A DNA stretch of 64,000 bases from Rhodospirillaceae bacterium (GCA_020638575.1 JACKIH010000003.1:2956001-3020000), one strand, 5' to 3'; shown: positions 53,827 to 61,768, counted from the first letter of the stretch. Made by a program: numbers and translations. The notes: a model not told the origin generated them from the sequence alone.

Positions 53827-54825
53827 GTGGCTGATTCCCGTGTTTCCAGGAGCTTCTGGTGTATCGCCCCCCTTCATGGCGAAATCCGGGAGCAACCGGT
53901 GGACACACCCCGTCACGATGACGTGATCGTGGAAACGTGGTTCACCGCGGTGAGCCGCGGCACCGAAAGCCTGGTGTTCGCCGGGGCGGTGCCGGACAGC
54001 GAGTTCGCGCGGATGCGCGCGCCCTTCCAGGAGGGCATGTTCCCGTTCCCGGTGAAGTACGGCTATTCGGCGGTGGGGCGGGTCGTGGAGGGCCCGGACG
54101 AGCTGGCGGGCCGCATCGTCTTCTGCCTCCATCCCCACGCCGACCTGTTCTGCGTGCCCGCCGCTGCCGTGTTGGCGCTGGCCGACGGCGTGCCGCCTGC
54201 CCGCGCCGTGCTGGCCGCCAACGCCGAAACGGCGGTCAACGCGGTGTGGGATGCCCTGCCGACGGTGGGCGACCGGGTCGCCGTGGTCGGCGGCGGCACG
54301 CTGGGCTGTCTGGTGGCCTGGCTGATCGGCGGCATTCCCGGCACGCGGGTGCAGCTCGTCGACATCGACGAGGGCCGGGCCGAGGTGGCGGCGGCGCTCG
54401 GAGTCGGGTTCGCCACGCCGAACCGGGCGGACGGCGACTGCGACCTGGTGGTGCACGCTTCGGCCAGCGAGGCCGGGTTGACGACGGCCCTGGGACTCGC
54501 CGGGCTGGAGGCGACGGTGCTGGAGCTGAGCTGGTACGGCATCGCCCGCCCCGCGGTGCCGCTGGGCCACGCCTTTCACGCCCAACGCCTGACGCTGAAA
54601 TCCTCCCAGGTCGGCCGGGTCGCCCCGTCGCGCCGTACGCGTACGGCCCATCGCGACCGCCTGGCCCTGGCACTCGGCCTGCTTTGCGACCCCAGGCTCG
54701 ACGTGCTGTTGACCGGCTGGTCCGACTTCGCTGATCTGCCGCGCACCATGCTGCATCTGCACCAGCACCCCGCCGGCGCCCTGTGCCACGTGGTGCGCTA
54801 CCCCGCCGCCCCCGATCAGGAATGA
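53827..54825 (+). CDS. Medium-chain dehydrogenase-like protein of a biosynthetic cluster
   Basis: A 332-residue protein of the medium-chain dehydrogenase fold (sorbitol dehydrogenase-like). The N-terminal half has VETWFTAVSRGTESLVF and KYGYSAVGRVVEGP, and the Rossmann part has VAVVGGGTLGCLVAWLIGG. The usual zinc-ligand motif GHE is not evident, so it may work without catalytic zinc or on an unusual substrate. GTG 53827 with GACGAGG is preferred over the frame start at 53752. The start of the next gene lies within 10 bases of its stop. It heads a four-gene overlapping set with a PTPS/QueD-like protein, a glycosyltransferase and a methyltransferase, which suggests biosynthesis of a small molecule. 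The reaction is unknown. Confidence 0.8.
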   Translation: MADSRVSRSFWCIAPLHGEIREQPVDTPRHDDVIVETWFTAVSRGTESLVFAGAVPDSEFARMRAPFQEGMFPFPVKYGYSAVGRVVEGPDELAGRIVFCLHPHADLFCVPAAAVLALADGVPPARAVLAANAETAVNAVWDALPTVGDRVAVVGGGTLGCLVAWLIGGIPGTRVQLVDIDEGRAEVAAALGVGFATPNRADGDCDLVVHASASEAGLTTALGLAGLEATVLELSWYGIARPAVPLGHAFHAQRLTLKSSQVGRVAPSRRTRTAHRDRLALALGLLCDPRLDVLLTGWSDFADLPRTMLHLHQHPAGALCHVVRYPAAPDQE

Positions 54826-54833
54826 GCCGCTCT

Positions 54834-55253
54834 ATGACCACTCCTCTCTATACGCTCGGCATCCGCGACCATGTGATGATCGCCCACAGCTTCCGCGGCG
54901 AGGTGTTCGGCCCGGCCCAGAAGCTGCACGGCGCCACCTTCGTCGTCGATGTGGAATTCCGCCGCGAGACCCTCGACGAGGACGGCATCGTCGTCGATAT
55001 CGGGCTTGCCGCGTCGGTGCTGAAAGAGGCGCTCGGCAGCTTCAACTACCGCAACCTGGACGACGAGGCGGAGTTCAACGGCATCAACACCACCACGGAG
55101 GTGATGGCCCGCGTGGTGTTCGACCGTATGGTGGTGGCCATCGATGCCGGACGGCTGGGTGCCGGGGCCGCCGGGATCTCCGCCATCAAGGTCACCCTGC
55201 ACGAAAGCCATATCGCCTGGGCCTCCTTCGAAGGGCCGGTGCATGGCCACTGA
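54834..55253 (+). CDS. Divergent 6-pyruvoyl-tetrahydropterin synthase/QueD paralogue
   Basis: A 139-residue T-fold protein of the PTPS/QueD family, which normally converts dihydroneopterin triphosphate. It keeps the opening DHVMIAHSFRGEVFGPAQKLHG and the closing glutamate in KVTLHESH. Compared with E. coli QueD from memory, the catalytic Cys before the HGH motif is replaced by Ala. The last His of HGH (a zinc ligand) is Ala, and the Asp-His pair in LDHH is replaced by FNYRNLDD. It therefore probably catalyses a different reaction or binds a related pterin. ATG 54834 is chosen; ATG 54822, overlapping the previous stop, adds four residues. It overlaps the next gene by 11 bases. Confidence 0.85.
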   Translation: MTTPLYTLGIRDHVMIAHSFRGEVFGPAQKLHGATFVVDVEFRRETLDEDGIVVDIGLAASVLKEALGSFNYRNLDDEAEFNGINTTTEVMARVVFDRMVVAIDAGRLGAGAAGISAIKVTLHESHIAWASFEGPVHGH

Positions 55254-56316
55254 GGACCGGGACGAGGGCACGCTCACCGTCGTCTTTCCCGGCGATCCGG
55301 CCACCCGCACCGGCGGCTTCATCTACGACCGCACCATCTGCGACCGCCTGGCGGCGCGCGGTTGGACGGTGGACCGGCTGGTCCTGCCCGACGGCTGGCC
55401 GGCTGCAACGCCGCATATGACGGCGGCGGCCGGGGCCGCTCTCGCCGGCTTGCCGGACGACCGGTTGACCGTTGTGGATGGCCTCGCCGCCGGGGTGCTG
55501 GACGCCGAGCTGGCACGCCACGCCGGCCGCCTGCGGCTGGTCGGTCTCGTCCACCACCCGCTGGCGGAGGAAACGGGCCTCAAGCCGGCCGAGCGCGAGC
55601 GGCTGGCGGCGAGCGAACGCGCCGCCCTCGCCCACATGCGCCGGGTGCTCACCACCAGCCAGGTAACGGCCGACAGCCTGGCCGCGCATTACGGCGTGGC
55701 GCCGGAGCGCCTGGCGGTGGTGGCACCGGGGGTGGAGGCCGCGCCGCTGGCCGAAGGGTCGAGCGACGGCGCGGTGCACCTGCTGTGTGTCGCCACGCTG
55801 ACCCCGCGCAAGGGCCATGTGGTGCTGCTGGAAGCGCTGGCTGGGCTGACCGACCGGCCATGGCACCTCAGCCTCGCCGGCAGTGCCGACCGCGCGCCGG
55901 ACTATGCCGAAGCCCTGCACGCCCAGGCCGAAGCGCTGGGGCTGACCGAGCGGGTGGGTTTTCTCGGCGAAGTGGGGGAGGCGGAGCTGGCCGCCCTCTA
56001 CCACGCCGCCGACCTGCTGGTGCTGCCGAGCTTCCACGAAGGCTTCGGCATGGTGGTGGTGGAGGCGGTGGCCCGCGGCATCCCGGTCCTGGCCAGCGGC
56101 GCCGGCGCCCTGGTGGAAGCCTTGCCGCCCGGCGCCGGCCGCCTGGTGGCTCCCGGCGATATCCTCGCCTGGCGCACCAACCTGGCCGCCCTGCTGGACG
56201 ATCCACGGCGGCTGGCCGAACTGGCCGATGGCGCGCGGCGCGCCCGGCCGGACCTGTGGACCTGGGATCAGGCGGCCGATGCCTTCGCCGCGGAACTGGC
56301 CAAGGTGGCAGGGTGA
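55243..56316 (+). CDS. Family GT4 glycosyltransferase
   Basis: A 357-residue GT-B glycosyltransferase of family 4. Seen features are the N-terminal PATRTGGFIYDRTICDRLAARG, VVAPGV before the second domain, LLCVATLTPRKGHVVLLEAL, and the nucleotide-sugar site LVLPSFHEGFGMVVVEAVARGIP with the E-x7-E pattern. ATG 55243 overlaps the PTPS-like gene, and its own stop overlaps the methyltransferase start (GTGA), so all are translationally coupled. In this setting it may glycosylate a pterin-like product. A mannose-1-phosphate guanylyltransferase at the end of the cluster could supply GDP-mannose. Donor and acceptor are inferences. Confidence 0.9.
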   Translation: MATEDRDEGTLTVVFPGDPATRTGGFIYDRTICDRLAARGWTVDRLVLPDGWPAATPHMTAAAGAALAGLPDDRLTVVDGLAAGVLDAELARHAGRLRLVGLVHHPLAEETGLKPAERERLAASERAALAHMRRVLTTSQVTADSLAAHYGVAPERLAVVAPGVEAAPLAEGSSDGAVHLLCVATLTPRKGHVVLLEALAGLTDRPWHLSLAGSADRAPDYAEALHAQAEALGLTERVGFLGEVGEAELAALYHAADLLVLPSFHEGFGMVVVEAVARGIPVLASGAGALVEALPPGAGRLVAPGDILAWRTNLAALLDDPRRLAELADGARRARPDLWTWDQAADAFAAELAKVAG

Positions 56317-57095
56317 CCGAGACCTTCGAGGCCGGCTGGCTCGCCCTGCGCGAGCCCTACGACCATGCGGCACGGGCCGGCGTGGCGGCGGACCTGCTGG
56401 CGGAGCTGACGGCGCGTGCGGCCATCTCCGTCGTCGATCTCGGGGCCGGCAGCGGTTCCAACCTGCGCTGCCTCGCCCCCCATCTCGGGCCGCGCCAGTC
56501 CTGGCGGCTGCTCGATGCCGATGCCGGGCTGCTGGCCGGCATCGCCGCGCCGCCGGGCACGCAGGTTGCGGCCGAGGTGGTGGACTTGGCGGCCATCGAA
56601 ATGGTGGCGCTGGGGGCCGACCTCGTCACCGCCACCGCCTTTCTCGATCTGGTGTCGGCGGACTGGCTCGGCCGGCTGGTGGCCTGCCTCGACGGAGCGG
56701 CGGTGCTGTTCGCGCTGAGCTACGACGGCCGCATCGACTGGGATCCAGCCGACCCCGGCGACGGGCTCGCCCGCGAACTGGTCAACCGCCACCAGCGCAC
56801 CGACAAGGGGTTCGGCCCGGCCTTGGGGCCGGACGCGGCGCGGACTGCCGCGCGCCTGCTCGCGGCCGCCGGCTATGCCGTCATGACGGCGGACACCGCC
56901 TGGCGCCTCGGGCCCGGAGACACGGTGATCCAGCGGGCCCTGCTGGCTGGCTATCGCGAGGCCGCTGCGGCCATCGCACCCGACCGGGCGGGCGAGATCG
57001 CCGCCTGGGCCGGCCGGCGCGCAGAGCTGATCGTCGAGGGCCGGTCACACCTCACCGTCGGCCACACCGACCTGTGGGCGGCGGCGCCAGCCTGA
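56313..57095 (+). CDS. Class I SAM-dependent methyltransferase
   Basis: A 260-residue protein with a Rossmann methyltransferase fold. Motif I VVDLGAGSGSNLRCLAP, an acidic residue in WRLLDADAGLL and a later ADLVTATAFLDLVSADWL are the SAM-binding landmarks. The C-terminal part contains RHQRTDKGFGPALGPDAA and GDTVIQRALLAGYREAA. The GTG start overlaps the stop of the glycosyltransferase gene. It ends 8 bases before the convergent YceI gene and closes the first half of the cluster. It may methylate the glycosylated product or its core; the substrate is unknown. Confidence 0.88.
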   Translation: MTETFEAGWLALREPYDHAARAGVAADLLAELTARAAISVVDLGAGSGSNLRCLAPHLGPRQSWRLLDADAGLLAGIAAPPGTQVAAEVVDLAAIEMVALGADLVTATAFLDLVSADWLGRLVACLDGAAVLFALSYDGRIDWDPADPGDGLARELVNRHQRTDKGFGPALGPDAARTAARLLAAAGYAVMTADTAWRLGPGDTVIQRALLAGYREAAAAIAPDRAGEIAAWAGRRAELIVEGRSHLTVGHTDLWAAAPA

Positions 57096-57103
57096 TCCGT
57101 TCC

Positions 57104-57709
57104 CTACTGGGCGATCGCCTCGAACGCGATGGTCAGCGGCACCTCGTCGCCCACCCAGCCGTTCTCCACGGCATAGGTCATGCCGAAGTCGGAGCGGCGG
57201 AGGGTGGTGGTCACCGTGGCACCGATCACGTGGTTGGGGTTGCTGGCGGGGAAGGGGTAGTCCGCGATCTTGTTGAGCGTGACGTCCAGGGTCACCGGCT
57301 GGGTGACGCCGCGGATGGTGAGGTCGCCGTGGACGAGGCCGGTGGTGTCGCTCAGGCGCTCCGCCCCGGTCATCACGAAGTGGATTTGCGGATGGGTCTC
57401 GGCATCGAGGAAGTCGCCGCCGCGCACATGGCCGTCGCGCCGCTCGTGCCCGGTGAACACGCTGGCGGTCTGGATGGTGGCTTCCAGGCCGCTCAGTTCG
57501 CCCGTCTCCTCGTCGTAGACGAAGTGGCCGGCACCCTCGGTGAACAGGCCGTGCACGGCGGCGTAGCCGATATGCTCGACGGCGAACGCGATGCTAAGAT
57601 GATCGGGATCGATTACATACTCACGCGGTTGAGCGGCCGCCGGCCCGATGCCCGCCACAATGGCAAGGCAGGTGAGCCCGGCGATGAGACCATTTCGTTG
57701 TCTGCCCAT
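57104..57709 (-). CDS. YceI-family periplasmic protein
   Basis: A 201-residue YceI-like lipocalin-fold protein. The family binds polyprenoid or other lipid chains, or fatty amides, in the periplasm. A signal peptide ends near GPAAAQP. The mature part has the family's YVIDPDHLSIAFAVEHIGYA, the GDFLDAETHPQIHF block and HGDLTIRGVTQPVTLDVTL. ATG 57709 is chosen; a much longer open frame upstream is spurious. It lies on the opposite strand, inserted between the two halves of the biosynthetic cluster. It may be unrelated, or it may carry a hydrophobic product. Confidence 0.93.
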   Translation of the reverse strand: MGRQRNGLIAGLTCLAIVAGIGPAAAQPREYVIDPDHLSIAFAVEHIGYAAVHGLFTEGAGHFVYDEETGELSGLEATIQTASVFTGHERRDGHVRGGDFLDAETHPQIHFVMTGAERLSDTTGLVHGDLTIRGVTQPVTLDVTLNKIADYPFPASNPNHVIGATVTTTLRRSDFGMTYAVENGWVGDEVPLTIAFEAIAQ

Positions 57710-57808
57710 GATAAGCGCCTCCCTCTTCGGCCCTGACGATTGGTGTGCCACCGGACATCGGTCCGCAGGACCGGATGGCAAGGCCGCTGCGGCCGGGAAT
57801 GACCGATC

Positions 57809-58621
57809 GTGATCGGCGCTTGGGCGAACCTCACCACGATGGACTTCGCGGCGGTGGACCCGGCGCGGGCGGTGGCCATCCTGCCGGTTGCCGCCACCGA
57901 GCAGCACGGCCCCCACCTGCCCCTCGGCACCGATGCGGCGATCAACCGCGGCGTGCTGGCCGCGTCCCTCGCCCTGCTCGGCCCCGACCGCTGGGTCGCC
58001 GTGCTGCCGGCCCAGGAGGTGGGCGAAAGCCTGGAACATGCCGGCTACCCCGGCACGCTCAGCCTGTCGGCCGAAACGGTGCTGGCGCTGTGGGGAGAAA
58101 TCGGGGCCGCGGTGGCCCGCGCCGGGGTGCGCAAGCTCATCTTCTTCAACAGCCATGGCGGCCAGACGGGGCTGGTGGACACTGCGGCGGTGCGCCTGCG
58201 CCAGCGCTGCGGGCTGGTGACCGTGCGGGCCTCGACCTTCGGGCTCGGCCTGCCGGACGGGCTGGTGGGTGCCGCGGAGGCCGAGCACGGGTTGCACGGC
58301 GGGCTGGTGGAAACCTCCCTCATGCTGGCGCTGGTGCCCGACCTGGTGCGCCGGGACGCCGCCGCCGATTTCCGCTCCACCGCCGTGGACCTGGCCGAGG
58401 CGTGCGAAACGCTGCGCGCCGAAGGCACCATCGGTCTCGGCTGGGCGGCCCAGGACCTGAACTTGGCAGGTGTCACCGGCGATGCCGCGGCGGCCACGGC
58501 GGAGCTGGGCGAAGCCATCCTCGGCCACTGGGCCGGCCGCCTCGCCGCCCTCATCGAAGACGTTATCGCCCTGCCGCTCCGCGTGTTGCAGGACGGGCCG
58601 CTGGGAGCGCCGCTGCCATGA
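57809..58621 (+). CDS. Creatininase-family hydrolase, ArfB-like
   Basis: A 270-residue metal-dependent amidohydrolase of the creatininase superfamily. Metal ligands appear in VAATEQHGPHLPLGTD (Glu, His, Asp), FFNSHGGQ and HGGLVETS. Known members include creatininase and the archaeal ArfB, which deformylates the GTP cyclohydrolase III product in riboflavin and F420 biosynthesis. Mycofactocin MftE is a related peptidase. The stop overlaps the start of a RibD-C-type reductase (ATGA), and ArfB and the RibD-C family enzyme ArfC act in the same archaeal pathway. That context favours a formamide hydrolase on a GTP-derived pyrimidine. GTG 57809 is the start; ATG 57839 is possible. Confidence 0.85.
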   Translation: MIGAWANLTTMDFAAVDPARAVAILPVAATEQHGPHLPLGTDAAINRGVLAASLALLGPDRWVAVLPAQEVGESLEHAGYPGTLSLSAETVLALWGEIGAAVARAGVRKLIFFNSHGGQTGLVDTAAVRLRQRCGLVTVRASTFGLGLPDGLVGAAEAEHGLHGGLVETSLMLALVPDLVRRDAAADFRSTAVDLAEACETLRAEGTIGLGWAAQDLNLAGVTGDAAAATAELGEAILGHWAGRLAALIEDVIALPLRVLQDGPLGAPLP

Positions 58622-59466
58622 CTGCCGCCATGATCGAAGACCCCTGCGCGACGACGTCCGGCGATCCGCTGGCGGCGGTGTGGCCGCATCTGCTGGCGCT
58701 GCGCCGGCACGTCCGCCAGGGTGCGGTGGCGCCAGACGCCTTCGTGCTGGACGGCGGCTCTTGGCACTATGCCGGCGAGGCCGAGGCGGCCGACCGCGCC
58801 CTGGTCGATGCGCTTGCCCAGGTGGCCGGCGCACCCGGCCGACTCGCCATCGGCCAGCTCGGCCAGAGCCTGGACGGGCGCATCGCCACACCCACCGGCA
58901 AGTCCCACTACATCAACGGGGTCGACGGACGGCGCCACCTGCACCGGCTGCGCGCGCTGGCCGACGCGGTGGTGGTGGGCGCCGGGACGGTGACCGCCGA
59001 CGATCCCAGGCTGACGGTGCGGCTGGTCAGCGGTCCCAACCCGGTGCGGGTGGTGATCGACCCGCAGATGCGCTGCTCCGCGGACCGCGCGGTATTCGCC
59101 GGCGACGGACCGGACACCTGGGTGTTGACGCGGGCGGCCCACCTGCTGGGCGAGCGCCAAGCCCTGCCGCTCGACCTGCCGGGCACGCCGGCGGGAATCC
59201 TTGACCTGCTGGCCGTCCGCGGCTGCCGCGTGGTGCTGGTGGAAGGCGGCACGGCCACCCTGTCCCGCTTCCTGGAAGCCGGCGCGCTCCACCGCCTGCA
59301 CCTGATGATCGCACCGCTGCTCATCGGCTCCGGCCATCCGGGGTTCGAGCTGCCCCCCATCGACACGCTGGACCAGGCCCACCGCCCGGCCGTGCACTGG
59401 CTGCCGCTGGGACCGGAACTGCTTGCGGACGTTCAGTTTTCGGGCGATGACAGGGGCGCTGAGTAG
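58618..59466 (+). CDS. Stand-alone RibD-C-type reductase
   Basis: A 282-residue protein whose C-terminal 190 residues match the RibD reductase/dihydrofolate reductase-like fold. It has GQLGQSLDGRIATPTGKSHY, DAVVVGAGTVTADDPRLTVR, NPVRVVIDP and RGCRVVLVEGGTATLSRF. Such enzymes reduce the ribosyl chain of pyrimidine intermediates in riboflavin synthesis with NADPH. The deaminase domain of bifunctional RibD is absent; the N-terminal 95 residues are not recognised and lack its zinc motifs. ATG 58618 overlaps the creatininase stop by four bases. The pairing points to a pathway from GTP toward a pyrimidine or pterin compound rather than normal riboflavin synthesis. Confidence 0.87.
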   Translation: MTAAMIEDPCATTSGDPLAAVWPHLLALRRHVRQGAVAPDAFVLDGGSWHYAGEAEAADRALVDALAQVAGAPGRLAIGQLGQSLDGRIATPTGKSHYINGVDGRRHLHRLRALADAVVVGAGTVTADDPRLTVRLVSGPNPVRVVIDPQMRCSADRAVFAGDGPDTWVLTRAAHLLGERQALPLDLPGTPAGILDLLAVRGCRVVLVEGGTATLSRFLEAGALHRLHLMIAPLLIGSGHPGFELPPIDTLDQAHRPAVHWLPLGPELLADVQFSGDDRGAE

Positions 59467-59478
59467 AGGAGGCAACCG

Positions 59479-60897
59479 GTGCCCATCGTCCATCCGGTCA
59501 TCCTGTCGGGGGGCTCGGGCTCGCGCCTGTGGCCGCTGTCGCGCGCCCTCCACCCCAAGCAGCTCATCCCGCTGGTGTCGGGCCGCTCGCTGATCCAGGA
59601 GACGGTGGCGCGGGTCGCCGATCCCGCCCTCTATGCCCCGCCCATGGTGGTGTGCGGCGTCGAGCAGCGCTTCCAGGTGGCGGAACAGGTACGCGCGCTG
59701 GAAGCGGCGGCGGCCGACATCGTGCTGGAGCCCATGGGCCGCAACACCGCACCCGCGGTCGCCGTCGCGGCCCTGCGCACGGCCGAGCGGGCGGGGCCCG
59801 ATGCGGTGCTGGCGCTGTTGCCGGCCGATCACCAGGTGCTCGACTTCGCCGGGTTCCGGCGGGCCATGGCGCTGGCGGCCGACCTGGCGGCGGCGGGCCG
59901 GCTGGTCACCTTCGGCATCGTGCCGGACACGCCGGCCACCGGCTACGGCTATATCCAGCGCGGCGAGGCGTTGGGAGACGGTGCCTACACCGTCGCCCGC
60001 TTCGTGGAAAAGCCGGACCTCGCCACCGCCGAAGCCTTCCTCGCCGACGGCCGCTTCACCTGGAACGGCGGCATGTTCATCGCGCGGGCCGACCGGCTTC
60101 TGGACGAGCTTGCCCGCCACGCGCCCGGGGTGCTGGACGGCGCCCGTGCCGCCCTGGCGGACGGCCACGGCGACCTCGACTTCTTCCGCCTCGGCGATGA
60201 CGCCTTCGCCGCCTGCCCGTCGATCTCCTTCGACTATGCGGTGATGGAGAAGACCGATCAGGCGGCCGTGGTGGAAGCGGCCTTCGGCTGGTCGGATGTC
60301 GGCGCCTGGTCGGCCCTGTGGGAGCTGAGCGCCCATGACGGCGACGACAACGCGGTGTTCGGCGACGTGCTCACCCACAAGACCACGCGCTCCTACATCC
60401 GCTCAGACGGCATGCTGACCGCCGTGGTCGGCCTGTCGGACGTCATCGTGGTGACCACGGCCGACGCCATCCTGGTGGCCTCCATGGCCGACGCCCAGGA
60501 GGTGAAGGAGATCGTCGCGGCCTTGAACGCCGCCGGCCGCACCGAAGCGCGCGAACACACGCGCATCTACCGGCCCTGGGGCTTCTACCAGACGCTGCAC
60601 GAGGGCGAGCGCTTCAAGGTGAAGCGCATCACCGTATCGCCGGGCCAGCGCCTGTCGCTGCAGCGCCATTACCACCGCGCCGAACACTGGGTGGTGGTGA
60701 ATGGCACCGCGGTGGTGACCCGCGATGCCGAGGAAATCCTGGTGCGGGAGAACGAGGCGGTCTACCTGCCGCTCGGCTGTGCCCACCGGCTGACCAACCC
60801 CGGCAAGGTGCCGCTCAACCTCATCGAGGTGCAGTCCGGCCCCTACCTGGAAGAAGACGACATCGAGCGGCTGCAGGACGACTACGCGCGCACCTGA
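59479..60897 (+). CDS. Mannose-1-phosphate guanylyltransferase / mannose-6-phosphate isomerase
   Basis: A cytosolic enzyme that makes GDP-mannose from mannose 1-phosphate and GTP. The bifunctional type also isomerises fructose 6-phosphate. The 472 residues have the nucleotidyltransferase signature VILSGGSGSRLWPLSRALHPKQ and the EKPD block with RFVEKPDLATAEAF. A cupin-type isomerase domain at the C terminus has VKRITVSPGQRLSLQRHYHRAEHW and AVYLPLGCAHRLTNPG. GTG 59479 has AGAGGAGG. It lies 12 bases after the RibD-like gene on the same strand and may supply sugar donor to the GT4 enzyme, or to surface polysaccharides. The orthologue name (manC, algA, cpsB, xanB) cannot be chosen from sequence alone. 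Confidence 0.95.
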   Translation: MPIVHPVILSGGSGSRLWPLSRALHPKQLIPLVSGRSLIQETVARVADPALYAPPMVVCGVEQRFQVAEQVRALEAAAADIVLEPMGRNTAPAVAVAALRTAERAGPDAVLALLPADHQVLDFAGFRRAMALAADLAAAGRLVTFGIVPDTPATGYGYIQRGEALGDGAYTVARFVEKPDLATAEAFLADGRFTWNGGMFIARADRLLDELARHAPGVLDGARAALADGHGDLDFFRLGDDAFAACPSISFDYAVMEKTDQAAVVEAAFGWSDVGAWSALWELSAHDGDDNAVFGDVLTHKTTRSYIRSDGMLTAVVGLSDVIVVTTADAILVASMADAQEVKEIVAALNAAGRTEAREHTRIYRPWGFYQTLHEGERFKVKRITVSPGQRLSLQRHYHRAEHWVVVNGTAVVTRDAEEILVRENEAVYLPLGCAHRLTNPGKVPLNLIEVQSGPYLEEDDIERLQDDYART

Positions 60898-60923
60898 TGC
60901 CCGCACCTGATGCCCGCACCTGA
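60890..60923. repeat. 13-bp tandem repeat at the guanylyltransferase stop
   Basis: GCACCTGATGCCC is repeated at 60890 and 60903, with a partial third copy at 60916-60923. The first copy contains the stop codon TGA (60895-60897) of the gene. Confidence 0.85.
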
Positions 60924-60971
60924 CGGCCGCTGCGGCTGCCGCTCCCTTGCCGATTGCGGTAGGCGCGCCGT

Positions 60972-60994
60972 TTCATAGAATAAATTCCTATGAA
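60972..60994. promoter_or_regulatory. Dyad before the GH25 gene
   Basis: TTCATAG (60972-60978) and CTATGAA (60988-60994) are perfect inverted arms around a 9-base AT-rich spacer. They lie 18 bases before the start codon, in a short AT-rich patch. The size and symmetry suggest a repressor site; the regulator is unknown. Confidence 0.5.
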
Positions 60995-61012
60995 GCGGAA
61001 CAGGAGCGCGCC

Positions 61013-61669
61013 ATGGTCGCCACCGTGACGCCCGTGGAGGGCATCGACGTCTCGGTCTATCAGCAGCGGATCGACTGGGCGCAGGTGGCCCAGGCGGGCA
61101 TCCGCTTCGCCTTCATCCGGGCGAGCTACAGCAAGTCGACCGACGAGCGTGTCCGGGAGAACTGGCAGGGAGCGGCCGACCACGGCATCCTGCGCGGCGC
61201 CTATCACTTCTTCCGATTCGGCCGCAATCCGCTGACCCAGGCCGAAGTGTTCCTCGAAGCACTGGCCGGTGGTGGCGCCACCTACGGCCGCGGCGACCTG
61301 CCGCCGGTGCTCGACCTGGAATGGGACCGTTGGGGGGTTTACCCCGGCACGCCGGAGCTTCAGGCCGCCTATGTGCGCGACGTGCGCACCTGGCTGGACA
61401 CGGTGGCGGCCGCACTGGGCAAGACACCCATGGTCTATTCCAACCGGACCTACTGGTGGGAGATCGGCAACCCCGACAGCCTAAACGGCTTTCCCTTCTG
61501 GGTGGCCCATTGGGGGGTGAGCTGGCCCACCAGCATTCCCGAGGCGTGGGACGATTGGCTGTTCTGGCAATACAGTGCGGGCGGCACGGTGCCGGGCATC
61601 AGCGGGCCGGTGGACCTGGACCGCTTCCAGGGCGGAGCCGCGGCACTGGAGGCGATCACCCGGCCCTGA
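61013..61669 (+). CDS. GH25-family muramidase without signal peptide
   Basis: A 218-residue lysozyme-like glycoside hydrolase of family 25, which cuts peptidoglycan. Motifs: EGIDVSVYQQRIDW with the first acidic residue, FAFIRASYSKSTD, GAYHFFRFG, and LPPVLDLEWD with the catalytic Asp-x-Glu pair. PFWVAHWG and FWQYSAGGTVPG, near the end, follow. There is no signal peptide or membrane anchor, so export would need a holin-like or secretion route. In T6SS bacteria such proteins can also be effectors. ATG 61013 has CAGGAG; the open frame to 60947 crosses the dyad and is rejected. No holin or immunity gene is seen beside it. Confidence 0.92.
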   Translation: MVATVTPVEGIDVSVYQQRIDWAQVAQAGIRFAFIRASYSKSTDERVRENWQGAADHGILRGAYHFFRFGRNPLTQAEVFLEALAGGGATYGRGDLPPVLDLEWDRWGVYPGTPELQAAYVRDVRTWLDTVAAALGKTPMVYSNRTYWWEIGNPDSLNGFPFWVAHWGVSWPTSIPEAWDDWLFWQYSAGGTVPGISGPVDLDRFQGGAAALEAITRP

Positions 61670-61684
61670 GGGTCCGCCAGCCGG

Positions 61685-61747
61685 CGCCCGTCCACATCCC
61701 GTTCCGCGCCCCGCCCGCTGTGCCGCGGAACGGGAGGTGGACGGGCG
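61685..61747. terminator. Long inverted repeat between convergent genes
   Basis: Arms of 23 bases (61685-61707 and 61725-61747) match at 22 positions around a 17-base loop. It sits 15 bases after the GH25 stop and 21 bases before the exoD-like stop. There is no T run, so it would be an unusual two-way terminator or a remnant of a repeated element. Confidence 0.55.
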
Positions 61748-61768
61748 GCCGACTCGGGGGCGTCAGGT

